A stretch of DNA of 64,000 nucleotides. Source: Avena insularis (lineage: Eukaryota > Streptophyta > Magnoliopsida > Poales > Poaceae). Positions 1-12,100 of this stretch are shown piece by piece. Position 1 is the first letter of the stretch. Each line of letters begins with the position of its first letter. The stretch lies in contig CM042685.1 of the NCBI GenBank assembly GCA_023614405.1, positions 124,001 through 188,000 of the forward strand, given 5' to 3'. A program made the translations under genes and the position numbers. A model generated the notes under the pieces. The model worked only from the letters and a program-made list of their open reading frames with translations, had not been told where the DNA came from and did no database searches.

Positions 1-59
1 ATCCCTCAATTCTTCATAATGTAGCCAAGACTCCAATGCCCTCCAATAATACCTATTGA

Positions 60-2455
60 TCAAGTTTTGGCTTGTTGTTCCCCAACCAAGTTGGGTCCTA
101 AGAGGTTAGTCACAATAGGCTTGGCAACCCAAATGGTTCTTTTCTTGAATCCACGTTGAGCACCAACTAATTTGGCAAACACATTGCCAACCTCATCCTT
201 ACAAAGAGAATAAGCATCATCAATAATGATAGGGTTGGATGAGGAGATACCGATAGTGCATGAGGAAGAAATATGCCCCTTCTCACGGCATATGTAGCAA
301 GTTCTACTCTTGCCATCTTTATTCTTCGTTGAAGCCACAACTCGAGGATAGCTCGGTAGTCCTCTTAGGAAGGAGCCATTAGTGACTTGAGGTGGAGCTT
401 GAGGCTTCCCTTGTTGCTTCACACTAAGAGACTTTTCTTCAATGGGCAAGATCTAACGTGGTGCCCTTCTTCCTTGCACTTGAGGCAAACAATGTTGGCC
501 GGATTATTGACTTGATCTTGGCCATTCTTCTTGTTGTCATTGTGCTTCAACTTGATAGTGGACTTGTTCTTGACATTGGAGTTGAATCCAAGCCCTCTTG
601 TCATTGGGGATTTTTGCACACTCAAAATTTTGTTGAGTGTGACCTTCCCTTATTGACCCTTTTCAAGTCATTCTTCAAAGAAGTGACTTGAGCCTTGAAA
701 CTCTTTGATTTCCTCTACATGGTTAGTTTCAATACAAGTACTAGAGAGTAGATGCTACATTGTTAGAGCAACAACGCATGGAATGTAATTCATCACGAGA
801 TATAGCATGGTTATGAGAGGATGAATTACAAGGACTAGCACATGGCAATATAACATTTGGAGTAGATATAGTGCTAATGTCCACATGAGGCCCACTAGAT
901 GTTACCTTTGACATGATAGCCTCATGAGCCAACTTTAGCCTACCATGGGAGACTAGGAGATCCTCATGCAAGCTTGAGAGCTTAACATGGCTTTCTTCTA
1001 ATTTCCCATAGTTGCTAGTTAGCAAAGCAAGTTAAGCCTTTAGCTCAACATTCTCCTTCAAAATAGATGCTTCACAAGAAATAGAGATAGTAGCACAAGC
1101 ATCATTACTAATAGCAAGAGGTGAGGGCAACTTGTCAAGCTCTTTTGTATATGAGGCTTTAAGTTGCTCATGTGACTCGGTGAGTTTGATGAGCTCACCC
1201 TTTATGACCCTAGAGCCATTTTTGAGGTGCTCAAAATCCTCAACAAGTTTAGCATAAGCAACTTCAAGTTCATCATTTTTAATCTTGAAGGAGTTAGCCA
1301 CCACAAGTTCTCTATCATGGTATTCCTTTACTCTAGATAATTCTAGAGTAAAAGTCTCCTCAAGAGATTCTTTGGTGGTTTGTTCTTCTTCAAGGGAGTC
1401 CTTTACTTGAGCAAGTTCATTAGCATATTCACGCTCAAGTGCAAACTTTTCATCAATTATGTTTTCTTGCTCCTCAATAAGATCATTGCCTTCTATAGCA
1501 CAATTCAAGATTTCAAGAAGGTTGGAGGAAGCAAGTTTATTTTTGTAGAGAGCACTATGACAACCTCTCCCATTTTCTTAATAGAGGTAATATCATACTT
1601 ACCTCTATAATCATCATTATCATTCTCAACCTCATCATCATCATGAGATACAATGGGATCCAAAGAGGTTACCTTTGTTCCCTTAGCCATAAGGCACATG
1701 TGAGAACCGGAAGAAGGTGATGATGAGATTGCACTTAGCTCTTCAAGACCTTGTCTTGGCCCATAGAATCTTCATTTTCCTCTACATGGTTAGCAACACA
1801 AGCACTAGAGGAAATAGAAGCATTTTTATCATGGCAACAAGACAACATGAGCATATCATCATGAGATTTATTTAAGTCATTTCTACATGATATGCAAGGA
1901 CTATTAACACAAGCATGTGAGGAATTTTGAGTGCTAGAAGTGTTAAGGTCCAAAGATAGATCATTGCAACTAGATAGATATGAGGGATTACAAATAGTGA
2001 ACACACTATCCATATTGCAATTTCTATCACCACTCACCATATCATTACCTTGTGAAAAGTCACATGTTGGTGAAGTGGTAGAGGATGAGAACTCATCTCG
2101 GCCAGGAAGTGGAAGCAACACAATCATCCTCAATAATGTTGGACTTGCTATATTTATCTTGAAGCTTGGTCCATATCTCACGGCGCTTGAATAAGGCATG
2201 ATGAGAAAGAACTACATTGCTCACAACATGCAAGAGAATTTTAGTAACTAGAGCATCTATATGAGAGTTCAACTTCTCCTCTAAAGATTCGTTTTGTGTA
2301 TCCATAGGAGAGAAAACCACATATAGATAGCCCTCGATAATTAGGTGAATTTCCCAAAATAAATTAAGCATGCGAATTTTCCAAACATCATAATTTGTGC
2401 CATCGAATGTGGCGTGTCCTTGTGCACTAATCCCTAATGACATCTTTACTCTCAA
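60..2455 (-). pseudogene. Copia gag polyprotein remnant, frameshifted
   Basis: Gag is the capsid/nucleocapsid protein that packages retrotransposon RNA in cytoplasmic particles. Reading down the minus strand from the ATG at about 2455, the N-terminal piece (2455-2093) carries FDGTNYDVWKIRM, the conserved start of plant Copia gag. It is followed by a piece rich in Ser/Cys/Asn (2199-1735). Next comes a strongly charged, Glu/Lys/Leu-rich coiled-coil segment (1508-1032, continuing 1025-741). Two CCHC zinc knuckles close the region: CLKCKEEGHHVRSC (within 625-419) and CYICREKGHISSSC (within 449-60). The pieces lie in different frames, so at least five frameshifts or stops separate them. The start was chosen because it sits just downstream of the primer-binding site and precedes the conserved motif. 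No protease, integrase or RT is visible before the window ends. Confidence 0.85.
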
Positions 2456-2480
2456 GGGTAAAGCCTAAAATGAGAGACCG

Positions 2481-2492
2481 GCTGATACCAAT
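2481..2492 (-). promoter_or_regulatory. Primer-binding site (initiator Met-tRNA type)
   Basis: On the minus strand the bases directly following the LTR end (…CCTTTCA) read ATTGGTATCAGC. TGGTATCAG is the usual complement of the 3' end of plant initiator methionine tRNA. It sets the element's orientation and the inner LTR border. Confidence 0.8.
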
Positions 2493-3442
2493 TGAAAGGA
2501 TACGGATGTCGCCTAGAGGGGTGAATAAGCGATTAATACTTTTCCTAGAGTGGCTCAACAAAGGCGGAATAAAACTAGTGTTTACTTTGTAAAGCACAAC
2601 CTAGAAACAACTAAGGTTTACCTATGTGCACCAACAACTTATGCTAAGCAATACAAACAACAAAGTGATAGCAAGATATATATTACTTCAAGCACGAAGG
2701 CTATCACAATGTAAAGTGCATAAGTAAAGAGCTCGGGTATAGAGATAACCGAGGCACGCGGGGACACCGATATTTTACCGAGTTCCTCCCAACATGGAGT
2801 ACGTCTCGTTTGGAGAGGGGGTGGTATCAAACCACCAACGCCACAAAAGGCCTCCCTTATTCTCCGGTGAATCTCACCCCAATGGGATCGATCCACGCTT
2901 CCACTATCGGTGCACTTGTCGGTGGCAACCGGAACCTCTCACAAGGTTGGGGCACAACTCCACAACTTAATTGGAGGCTCCCAAAAAATGCCACAAAAGG
3001 CCACAATGCCACCAATGCCACAAACCGTCTAGGGTTCCAAGAACCCAAGAGGTACAAGCTCCAATGAGTAATACAAACCAAATCCTCCAAAGAGAACCCA
3101 AACCGATGCAACAAATGCAAATGGCAAGAACACCACAAAGGTGCTCAAATCTCTCACTCTCAAGTTCCAACAAAGCTACCAAAGCTATTGGGGGAACAAG
3201 AGAGGAGAAATCAAAGAGAGACACAAAATCCCCCAAAATCTAGATCGCCAAAGATGCACTCACAAAGAGATAAATCGGTTAGGTCAAAACGTGGGGCTAG
3301 ATCTCCTCTCTCTTCCACTCAAATATGGGCAAGAATCATCGGAGGGAAAAGATTAGGCAAGCTTCAAGATCTAGAGCAAGTGTGGACAAAGTTTATCCTA
3401 ATAGATAAGAGAGGAGTAATCAAAACACAAAACGGGCAAGGC

Positions 3443-3451
3443 AATATATAG
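3443..3451 (-). promoter_or_regulatory. LTR TATA box (putative)
   Basis: The minus strand reads CTATATATT here. The downstream bases have a counterpart in the second LTR (5868-5877), where the minus strand reads CTATAAAAGG. In both LTRs the box lies just upstream, in element orientation, of a shared tract whose plus strand ends ccgttggggc. This is consistent with the U3/R promoter. Confidence 0.45.
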
Positions 3452-3493
3452 GGCTGGACAAAATCTGCCCGTTGGGGCGTTTTCCAGAACGGT

Positions 3494-3524
3494 CCGGTAC
3501 TACCGGATTTAACCGGTAGTACCG
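3494..3524. repeat. Inverted repeat built on GGTACTACC/GGTAGTACC
   Basis: The left arm CCGGTACTACCGG (3494-3506) and right arm CCGGTAGTACCG (3513-3524) are complementary over 12 bases, separated by ATTTAA. Further related boxes occur at about 3962-3998 and 4059-4080 within the same LTR. The function is unknown. Confidence 0.8.
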
Positions 3525-4839
3525 CATGTTCCAGGAAAAAGGAAAAAGCAGAGCAGCAGCAGGAGCCTGTGGCCGTACGTGCACGGAGTGGGGCCAGCGA
3601 ATGTGCAGCAGCTAGCGCATGCGACAACAGCTAGCAGCTTCGCATGCAGCGCAGCCCGCAGCAAGCAGCACCAATCAGCGCGTGCGCGTGCGAGGCAGAG
3701 CCGCAGGCGGTCCCAGCGGTCCAGGCGCGCAGCAGCAGGTGCGGCAGGCGCGGCAGCAGCAGCGCTGGGCAGCAGCCAGCTCAGCAGTCGCATGCAGCGC
3801 AGCAGAGGCAACACGCAGCAAGCGCAGCAGCAGCGCAGGCGTGGGCGCGACAGCAGGAAAGGCGGTGGGAACGAGGCGGGCTGGCGCGCGCTGCGGGCGG
3901 GAGTGAGCGGTCAACGCGCGGCAACAACATAGATCTATATCCAAAAAGATAAACTGGGCCGGCCGGTAGTACCAGCCCACTCGGGCGGTACTACGGGCCA
4001 GGCCAGGACCGGAAATCCCTGCCGGCTGCTCTTCTGAGAGCTGGCCGCACTGGGTCGACCGGTACTGGAAGGTAGTACCACGGCCCGATAACACAGTTTT
4101 TCTTTTTCTTTTAGAAATTAAACGACAAATATTTAAATGGTCATAACTTAAAGCGGTAGCTCTGATTGACCCGATTCAATTACGTTGGATAGAGGACAAC
4201 AATGGCTTTTCAATAAAAGTGGAAATATTGATTATCACCAAGTGAGAAAGTATCAAGAGAATAATGTGATATATCTCACTTGGTGAAACCGAAAAAGCAT
4301 AAATCAAAATCGCAACAAGATACAAATGGGAGATCCGATTTTGATGAACAAGAGCTTGTTATGGAGACTACCACAAGCTCTATATCCTCACATGGATAAG
4401 ACCAAATAACAACCAAATATGATGATGCAAGTATGCAAAGGTTTGAGCTCTCTCTGAACGATGTGATCGAATTACTCATACGAGAGCCCCTCTTGATAGT
4501 ACGGTTATCTATCCTAAACCCGGTCTCCTACACACAACAATAGACCGGCAAAAGGGAAAACCTATCAATATTATACCTTTGCCTTGAGCATTCCCCTTGA
4601 GCTCAATGTAGGCGATCTTGCCTTCTCAAGATGGAGCCTTCCTTAAATCCTCATCATCAACCTCGCATATTGAGCTTGTCCAACAAATCTTCTTTGCATT
4701 TCATTGACCTTGAAGCCAACACATGCTCCAAGCGATGCCAATGGACAAATCCTACAAGTATAACTTAATACACACATTAGTCTATAAAGATTGTCATTAA
4801 TTACCAAAACCACACATGGGGGCCCAACATGTTCTTTCA

Positions 4840-4941
4840 GCTGTGTTACCTCGTACCCGCCAACCGTACGCCTTACCCCACGTCTCTAAACACGCACTGT
4901 AAGGACCCCTCCATGGCATACTCGTCGGCAATACCACGACA
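4840..4941. other. Short unassigned spacer between two LTRs
   Basis: About 100 bp separate the Copia LTR end from the truncated second LTR. I see no coding potential or recognisable repeat. It may be the old insertion site. Confidence 0.5.
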
Positions 4942-6990
4942 GGGGGGGGGGGGGTAAATATGCAACTTCGAAACTATTACGGTCTTGGCTTGAAAGAGTG
5001 CGAAATTAAACTAACATTTATTTTACAAGCACAATACCTAAATACACTAGGCTCAACTAAGTGCACAAACAAAAGTTAAGGTAAGCAAGATAGCACAAGA
5101 TACATATACCATAAGTGATAAGCAAGATATAAGAACTTCAAGCTTGATGGCTATCACAAGGAAAGTAAACTCGGGTATTGAAATTCCAAGGCACGTAGAG
5201 ACGAAGATGTATTCCCGTGTTCCCTTACAAGTAAGATAAGTCATGTTGGAGAGGTGTGGGATCCCATGAAGGGGTTCCCCAAGTCCATGAATGGCACCTT
5301 ATTCTCCGAGGCTATATCAAGGAAGGAATAGTCACTTCCCTTATGGCTAGATTTTCCTCCACTCCGGAGATGGCAACCTCCACAACCACTTTACAAATCC
5401 CACGAAGGGGAAAGCCCGGGCCTCGTCACAATCTTCCATGAAGAGGGAACTGCGACACCAACCGCCAAGCCAACTAGGAGTTCACCCTCCAAAAGTAACA
5501 AGCTCACGGTCTCTCGCTTGAAAAAATCGTAATGGAGAGCTCAACACATACGCAAGAATGCCAAGCAAGAACATCTAGGGTGCTCAAATCCTGCACTCTC
5601 AAATCCCACCAAAGCAACTGTTAGGGAGGAATTAGAGAGAAAAACAATAGTGGAAATCAACCAATGACTCCATGATCTAGATCCAATAGGTTTACCTCAC
5701 TTAGAGGAGGAATTGATTGGTGGGTATTATAGATCTAGATCACCTCTTCCAAAGCCCTCAAAATATACAAGAATCATAGGGGGAAGGAAAAGCAATCAAG
5801 CTCAAGGGGGTCAATAATGGAGGTAAAAACATGCTCAAGAACCCTAAAAAACCTAGGGGAAGAAGCCCCTTTTATAGGGGAAAGCAAATCTGTCCGTTGG
5901 GGCTAAAAACTTGCAGTCCAGGAAAATCTGGCAAGAAGTTCTGGCTGAACATCGCGCCAACACGGATCGGCCATGTCCGATGGGCTAGAATTTTTGCCAA
6001 TCATTCTAGCCTACAACCCAACGGGTTTGGAATTTTTTCTAAATAGTTTCTCAGTAAACCGTTCTGTCCTACAGTCCGGTGAACCAAAAATTTTGCCTAT
6101 CGTTCGAATTACAACCCGATGGCCGGAATTTTTGCCAATAGAAAACTGAGCTTACGAAAACGGTGATATCTTTTGCATCCGAACTCTGATTTTAGCAAAC
6201 TTGGGTGTTTTAGAAATCTAAGAACAAGATCTATCTAGTAGATTCTATAAAACCCAAGAAAAGACAAAAGGTAAAATATCAAAAGAGGAGAGGTATGAAA
6301 TCTCCTTAAAAAGGACCGATAAAACCTCCAAAATCAACAACGCAATAGGAGATGCATACGAATTCCATTTTTGATGAACTTGGGATTATTGAAGAGCTAG
6401 AAACAAGATCAAGAAGCTCACACCGAGATGCAACAAAATAGGGATATGCAAAGTATGCAAAGGATTGAGCCCCCTAAGATGATGTGATCATGTTTCCCAA
6501 GCAAGAAAGAGCTTCTTGATAGTGGGACTATATATCCCATAACCCTTGCTACCAATAACCACCATGAGATAGGTAAAGGAAAACCTAGCAAGGACATCCT
6601 TTGCCTTATGCATCCACTTGATCTTGATGATAACGCCTCAACATCCATTCAAGCCAAAATGCTTCACTTGATCGATGTTGCTTCTTGAAGACTCATAATG
6701 TGCTCCCATACACCACTATGGGATAGCTTCATTAAGAACATCAACACATGTCCATTATCACCAATATGTACAAAATATTTAACCATATGATCTTCTTGAT
6801 ATGCTTATATTAAACTTGAACTTCTCAACCTGATGGCCATCACCACTTGATGTCATCCTCTCATGGGCTATATGAAATCTTGACTTTTGAATCATGCCAT
6901 GGAAATATATATCCCATATAGAAAACACAAAGAAATTGATGAGTCCAAAATTGAAGCATATTTAAGTATATAAATTATTCATATTGTCAC
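4942..6990 (-). repeat. Second Copia-type LTR, related family, truncated
   Basis: This stretch follows the same order of similar segments as the LTR at 2493-4839: the gtaaata/gtgaata start after a G run, the gatagcaagatata…acttcaagc…ggctatcacaa block, the ctcgggtat…ggcacg block, the caagaatcat…ggg block and the aaatctg-ccgttggggc block. The two are clearly different families of one lineage, in the same orientation. It begins at a run of 13 G (4942-4954), where the outer LTR end with its TGAAAG terminus is missing. The right end is not resolved; 6990 is approximate. No gag follows it. Confidence 0.7.
5868..5877 (-). promoter_or_regulatory. TATA box of the second LTR (putative)
   Basis: The minus strand reads CTATAAAAGG, a good plant TATA box, at the position equivalent to the box in the first LTR. 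Confidence 0.45.
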
Positions 6991-7487
6991 TCATTACATG
7001 CTACATCTAACTACAACTTTGCCTATTATGTACGATTACTAGTTATCATTAATTTTCACATGGACTTTGCATAATTAGTAGTTTAATATGATTTTATTAC
7101 CTTTTCCTTGTATTTGACTTGTGTGTAGGCGCTTATGAATAATCATGGATAAAGGGATCCAAACGGATGCAATATGGAGGAGCAGATGCACCCACTTAGC
7201 CATTTGAGAGAAGGAAGAAGTGTTTTCCATAAACTCCAAAATGAATATACAAGGCCATGATGTTGTATCCCTCATCCATACGAATCCAACGAGCCAAAGA
7301 ACACCTCAATCGAGTCTGTATGAAGAAATAGCGGCCAAAACACTGCAGAGTCCAGGGAGCGTAACGACCACTAGTATGGGCAGAGCCCGCCCATATCGTA
7401 CAATTGTATCGACCTCCGGCTTTGTTTTTCAATCTAATAACATTTGTGAAGGCCCAATTGACGAGGGTTGATTTCGTCAATGCCCAT
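6991..7487. other. Unassigned repeat-like DNA
   Basis: About 500 bp between the second Copia-type LTR and the Gypsy LTR. Short open frames on both strands (for example 7075-7275 minus and 7220-7471 plus) have no recognisable domain. The plus strand from about 7135 (ggataaagggatcc…) resembles noncoding parts of grass LTR elements, but I cannot name a family. Confidence 0.4.
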
Positions 7488-8100
7488 TGTTATGGACTTG
7501 GGTTTTGGAGAAGATGGGGATGCTAGAAGTCGCGAAATGGTTAACAGACAAGAAACACAGGACACGAGATTTACCCAGGTTCAGGCCCCCGGAGGGAAAA
7601 CCCTACTCCGTTGTTTGTCTTGATTACGGGAACCGAAGTTATTAGGGTCTTGCAGATGCAATCTGGCGTGAGGTGCGATATGGTGTTGGAGAGATCTCGC
7701 TGCGTATTCTTCCTGGCCTTTATATAGATAGGCAGGTCCGGGCATAGGTCGATTGGTTACAAATTAGGGTTGGTACCTTTGAAGTTCTATCTAATATAGA
7801 CTTGTCCTCCAAGGAGTCGAAAACTCATGGGCTTGGGCCACCCAAAATCTTCATGGATTGCGTGTCTTGACGTGGGCCTTCCTTGGGCTGGACCAGGTAT
7901 ACCAATGTCGTGTACCCGTGGGGTGTATCCATGTCATTAGCCCCCGAGTGTTCAGTCGAATCATAGATTCGGTTGGAGACACTTCAATCTTTCGGGTGCT
8001 AGTTGAACCTGCCACAAGGAGAAATGTTTAGTTCATAGGGATTGTCGAAGGCGTGCACGGCTCACCCGACGGATCAAGGCATGTTAATCATTCATAGGAC
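7488..8100 (-). repeat. 3' LTR of the Gypsy element (right end approximate)
   Basis: The plus-strand border TGTTATGGACTTGGG corresponds to an LTR ending …CATAACA on the minus strand. The segment atttacccaggttcaggccc followed by aaccctactcc is a pattern frequent in Triticeae Gypsy LTRs. The other border could not be fixed by eye, since no clear polypurine tract was found. Confidence 0.55.
7719..7729 (-). promoter_or_regulatory. LTR TATA box (putative)
   Basis: The minus strand reads CTATATAAAGG, a strong plant TATA match. It supports minus-strand transcription of the Gypsy element. Confidence 0.5.
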
Positions 8101-8484
8101 AAAACAACACAATCTTCATCAAACTTGAGTCCCGGTTCAATTTGGAACAATTGTTGGTGCGATTCAACTCGAGTTGTGGTCTACAGAGCTGAATCTAGTG
8201 ATTTTCAAGTGATGTACCCAACGCGTCCGTCGGGATTTTCATCGTGCCTGTTGACACAGGAGTTTACTGGCAGAGCACAGTCAGGTGCGTTACCAGGCCA
8301 TCAGATGATATCTGTAGGGATTATCTTTGCGTCGTAGACACAGCATCCAAAATTTTATCACCGCGGAGGTGTTTCGGGTGGCCAAGGAGACTGCTTCTCA
8401 CTTAGCGTTGGTTTGGGCAGAGTTGCCAAAAATATTTGTCGTGATTTGATCCGAAGGATCATGATCAAAAATTCATAGCGTGGG

Positions 8485-8840
8485 TGGCCAATGCTCCCTA
8501 TGGGAGTAGCCCCTGAGTGTCTGTTTGAGTTGTAGACTCGAGCAAAGACTTTAATTCAGTTGTTTTCAGTGTAAGTCCGAAGGACACAATTTTTTCGGAT
8601 GCTCAACCAACGCTCCCTATGGGAGTAGCCCCTGAGTCCTTAGTGGAGTCGCAGCAGACTTCGATTTAGGACTCAAGATAATGGCGAGGTGTAGTTACCT
8701 TACTCATTTTCAAGTGCGCCAACGCCTCGATAGGAGTATCCCGAGTAGTTTCTCAAATTGTAGATTTGAGTAAGTACTTGATTGATCATTAAAAACTTCG
8801 GTATGCTAGCTTTGCCTTGATGACACCCCGTGATGATTGG
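8485..8840 (+). repeat. Degenerate tandem repeat, about 115 bp, three copies
   Basis: The phrase gctccctatgggagtagccc starts at 8493 and again at 8612. A weaker copy (gcctcgataggagtatccc) starts near 8724, giving spacings of 119 and 112 bp. Each is followed by ctgagt or similar and then a tract like gtagactcgag. A lone related phrase (tagcccccgagtgttcagtcg) lies at 7938. It sits between the LTR and the antisense ORF, where such spacer repeats are common in these elements. Confidence 0.65.
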
Positions 8841-9072
8841 TGATCTCAACCATTCTCGCGTAGAGATGATCTGACAAGACGATCATGGGTCCCGCTTGAC
8901 TTGAAGTTGACTAATTACGCCAGGCGTGATCGAAAATTATGGCGTCTCCTCGGTTTCCATGCATAGTGGAGGGCATGATGGCTACGGTTGATGTAGTCTT
9001 GATAACGTGTATGGTTAGATATGAGGTGCATGCTAGGGCTTATGAATCAACGGCTCATGTGTGTCAGTCTTC

Positions 9073-9083
9073 TTCCTTTTATA
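9073..9083 (+). promoter_or_regulatory. Possible TATA box of the antisense ORF
   Basis: The plus strand reads ccttttatacc about 115 bp upstream of the first candidate ATG (near 9208). The position suits a promoter for the antisense ORF, but there is no other evidence. Confidence 0.3.
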
Positions 9084-9191
9084 CCGTAGGTAAACAGTGA
9101 TTTTCTTTACCCTTCGGCCATTTGTCCATCTCCATTGCCTCCATTTGCACCGAGCCACTGCCATTCGCTGCTTTGGACATTCTTCGCACTT

Positions 9192-12100
9192 TCCTTCCTC
9201 CTTCTTGCATGAACGCATAAAGAAGACTTACTTGAACCGATTCGGTGACAGAGATCATACTCTGACCCGCGCCAACCCGGCGGTGGAGCGCCGCAATCTT
9301 AGCGATGGGGATCTCATAGCTCGCGATCCGAGTTAGTTCGAAGAGCGGCGCAGTAAGAAGTCAAGTATCACGGCCCGCTACGCATCGGGACGGTAGGTGG
9401 AAGCGCACAGAATGCGCTGATGGGGATCTACTTAAAGTCGCGCTGACATCCTCGGGTTGATCGCTAAGAACAAGGAGGAAGAAGTTCGATTCGCCCTCAC
9501 GGCCCGCGCCTTGTGGCAGGTGAGCGCCTGCAATCTCTTGGCGATGGGGATCATAAAGGCTATGATCCTGAGTTGATGTGTAAGAACAAAGAGATACCAT
9601 CCTCCCAGCCGTGAGTAATCCATGCCCACCGAAGGGTTTAGGTGATGTTTTTGCCTTTGTCATCCGGCGCCTTTCTCTTCATGTTAACTGACTTCCTTCA
9701 AGGACCCTATTTTTTCCTATGGGATTGAGTTGCATCATCGGTCTCCCAATTCTCTTCTCCATATCGCATTTCATCACCCTTGAAAGTGATGGTTCGGTAT
9801 CGAGCCACACTTTGGCCTTTCGTAAGCTCTATTCCGTGAAAGCGATCCGGCCGTGGTGTTGTCGCTCGGAGGCGCCTCCCAAGATCAAGTGTGTTTATCT
9901 GCCGGGCGGTCGACCAAGACCTACGGGTAAGTTTATTCGGTCAAGCGGCTGCATCATCTCCATTCGATCTTCTATTCATTTCTTCTCCTTTCCATATGCG
10001 AGTCCGTCCGATATTGGCGAAGAAGTGGTTCTATATCCGGTGATGCCAAATTGACGGACAAGAATATGGTCTTGCTCACCGGGCTTTTGACTCCATGTAA
10101 AATCGCCTTTTGAAGAGGTCGTGTGGAAGAACCACATCTTGGAGGGTGAGATGGCGCAGGGAGGAGCTATATCATCACGCGTGGAGGCACACCAATCGGT
10201 GTCCGTGGCGAAATTCACCCGATCTTTCTATATGCTGCCGCCACTATCCTTCGGGACGAGAGTTTCACTGAGGAGTTGTCACCGTCGACCTTGATAGAGC
10301 GCTTGACCCTTCTTGCTGAAGTACAAGGCCGACAAGGACATCCTGAGGAAATCCTTGACCTCCTAGTTCTGCCAAAATGCAGTTCCATAGGTGGAAATCT
10401 TGTAGCTTGCGCGTTGCGCTTTTCAAGTGTTTTTGCAGCTTGTAATGTCACTAATCTTCTGTCTTTTGTTTGCAGGATCTCAAGGTAGCTGGGATGATGC
10501 CCCCTCTGCCTGAGAAATTTCTGGTTGCATCGGACAACAAAGTTGTGGATTCTGAGTCTGAGCTTTCTCCGACGCAATCTCCTACCCTTGGATCCCCCTA
10601 GCCGAGCAAAGGGCGCCCAAAAGCCAGCTTACCGGAGGCGAGCGTAATCTTGGATGGGTCTACGCCACCCACTCCAAGGAGTTCGTCGTTCCTCGAGCAG
10701 CACGACGAGGAAGAAGGCGCGTCGTCTACGACTTTCCCTGCCATGCCTATTAGGGCGGTGGCTCCACAACCGCCAGCCAAGAAGAAGAAGAAGGAGAAGG
10801 CAGCACATGTCTTCAATTTGTCGTGACATTGAGTCGTAAGTTATTAAAATTGAGTCTTGCTTTCATTTTCATCTTTGTAATTTAGCTTGTTGCTGATTTG
10901 ATTGGTTGCTTGCAGCAATCCTTCGGAGGAGTCCCTTGACGGGGACACTCAACAAGTTATGGCGGAGTCAAAGCCGACGGCTTCTATCCCCCAGGTGGTG
11001 GCCGACTCTGAGGACTATGACCCGAACTCCTGCAGGCGAGAAGCTTGGGCATTCATACCTCGGAAGGCAGCATGCAGGCCTTCGGAGTCCACGCCTGAAC
11101 ACGTAAGTGCTGTCTTTTTTGCTCCATGGTGGGAGCCCCCGAGTCCTTTTTGGATGACCTGTTGATATTTTTGCTTTTGCTTCTTCTGTAGCCTTTTGTG
11201 CACAGCACCAACCTTATTATCCAGTAGCATCTTGCGCTAGAGGCTGAGCTAAAACAGCTCCAAGGTACGTGCTTGACTATTTGATGTTATTTGAGTTCAC
11301 CAAGTGTGTTGCTTGTGTTCACCCGACATTTCTTCATGCTGTAGATGATAACATTGCTGCACTCTGAAGGCTGAATGCTCTTGAAAAGATCCTCGACCAA
11401 GCGGAGAAGAAGACCGCGGATGCTGCGGAGGCCAAGGAGCACCCGCAAAAGGAGGCCGAGGATCGCGAGTGATCTCGCCAATCAAGCAGTATGGTGTACC
11501 ACAGAGGGAGAAAGAGATATTAACAATGTGCTCATGGATGCACTCAAGGTTATTTCGTAAGTTATTCTTGTATCCTTGGGTCTTCTGGATATTTGAGTGC
11601 CTTTGATCCTTCCTTATTCAAGTGTTCTTTCTTCTTCTTATCGGGGACAAGCCTCCGCACCGCTACAGCGTTTGATCACATGGTGCACTAGGAGCACGAA
11701 GATGCTAGCTAATGCCACTTGGCCACGCGATCGAGGATCGCTATCGCCACTACGCCGGCTCCTTGGAGAAGGCCAAGAAAGTGCTCAATGCCGCTTACAA
11801 GGAGAGGTCGTCGCCCCAAGGGCGCTGCCCTCAAACTTGTCCGACTAACCTCTTGCATAAGGGACACTCTATGAGGAAGCTCCGGCGAGTATAAGCACAA
11901 GCAGAATGGGCATCGACGCCCAGGGGCTGGCCATGGCGATGGATGTCCCGAGCCGAGCTTGACCTCCATTAGATCAAGTGTCTAGGATCTCGACGGCGAT
12001 GGCAGATGATGGCTCTCAGGTGCAGCTTTTGCCCTCTTTGCTTCTCACCAGAAGCGCTATGGGCCTAAGCTCACCTGCACTTCTCCCGGCTGAATATCGT

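Larger units (their letters stand above)
1..4839 (-). mobile_element. Ty1/Copia LTR retrotransposon, left part cut by window edge
   Basis: The element is read on the minus strand: LTR (2493-4839), primer-binding site, then a decayed gag running toward position 1. The pol region, if present, lies beyond the left edge. The LTR begins TGAAAG and ends CTTTCA, giving short inverted termini. The gag start motif (FDGTNYDVWKIRM), coiled-coil middle and zinc knuckles are typical of plant Copia elements. The long LTR and large coiled-coil gag fit the SIRE/Maximus lineage, but that assignment is inference. Frameshifts throughout show it is not active. Confidence 0.85.
2493..4839 (-). repeat. 5' LTR of the Copia element, about 2.35 kb
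   Basis: The plus-strand borders are TGAAAGGATACG at the left and AACATGTTCTTTCA at the right, so on the minus strand the LTR starts TGAAAGAAC and ends CCTTTCA. The inner part (tgtcgcctagaggggtgaataagcg) is a sequence seen widely in grass LTRs. It contains a TATA-like box, a GC-rich CAG/GCA-rich block (about 3550-3910) and several GGTACTACC/GGTAGTACC boxes. Open frames inside it show no protein family and are taken as non-coding. Confidence 0.8.

Noticed and set aside
3509..4094. Several overlapping 70-139 codon frames in the Copia LTR.
   Set aside because: They overlap each other on both strands in a GC-rich, CAG-rich tract and encode Ala/Arg/Gln-rich strings without any family.
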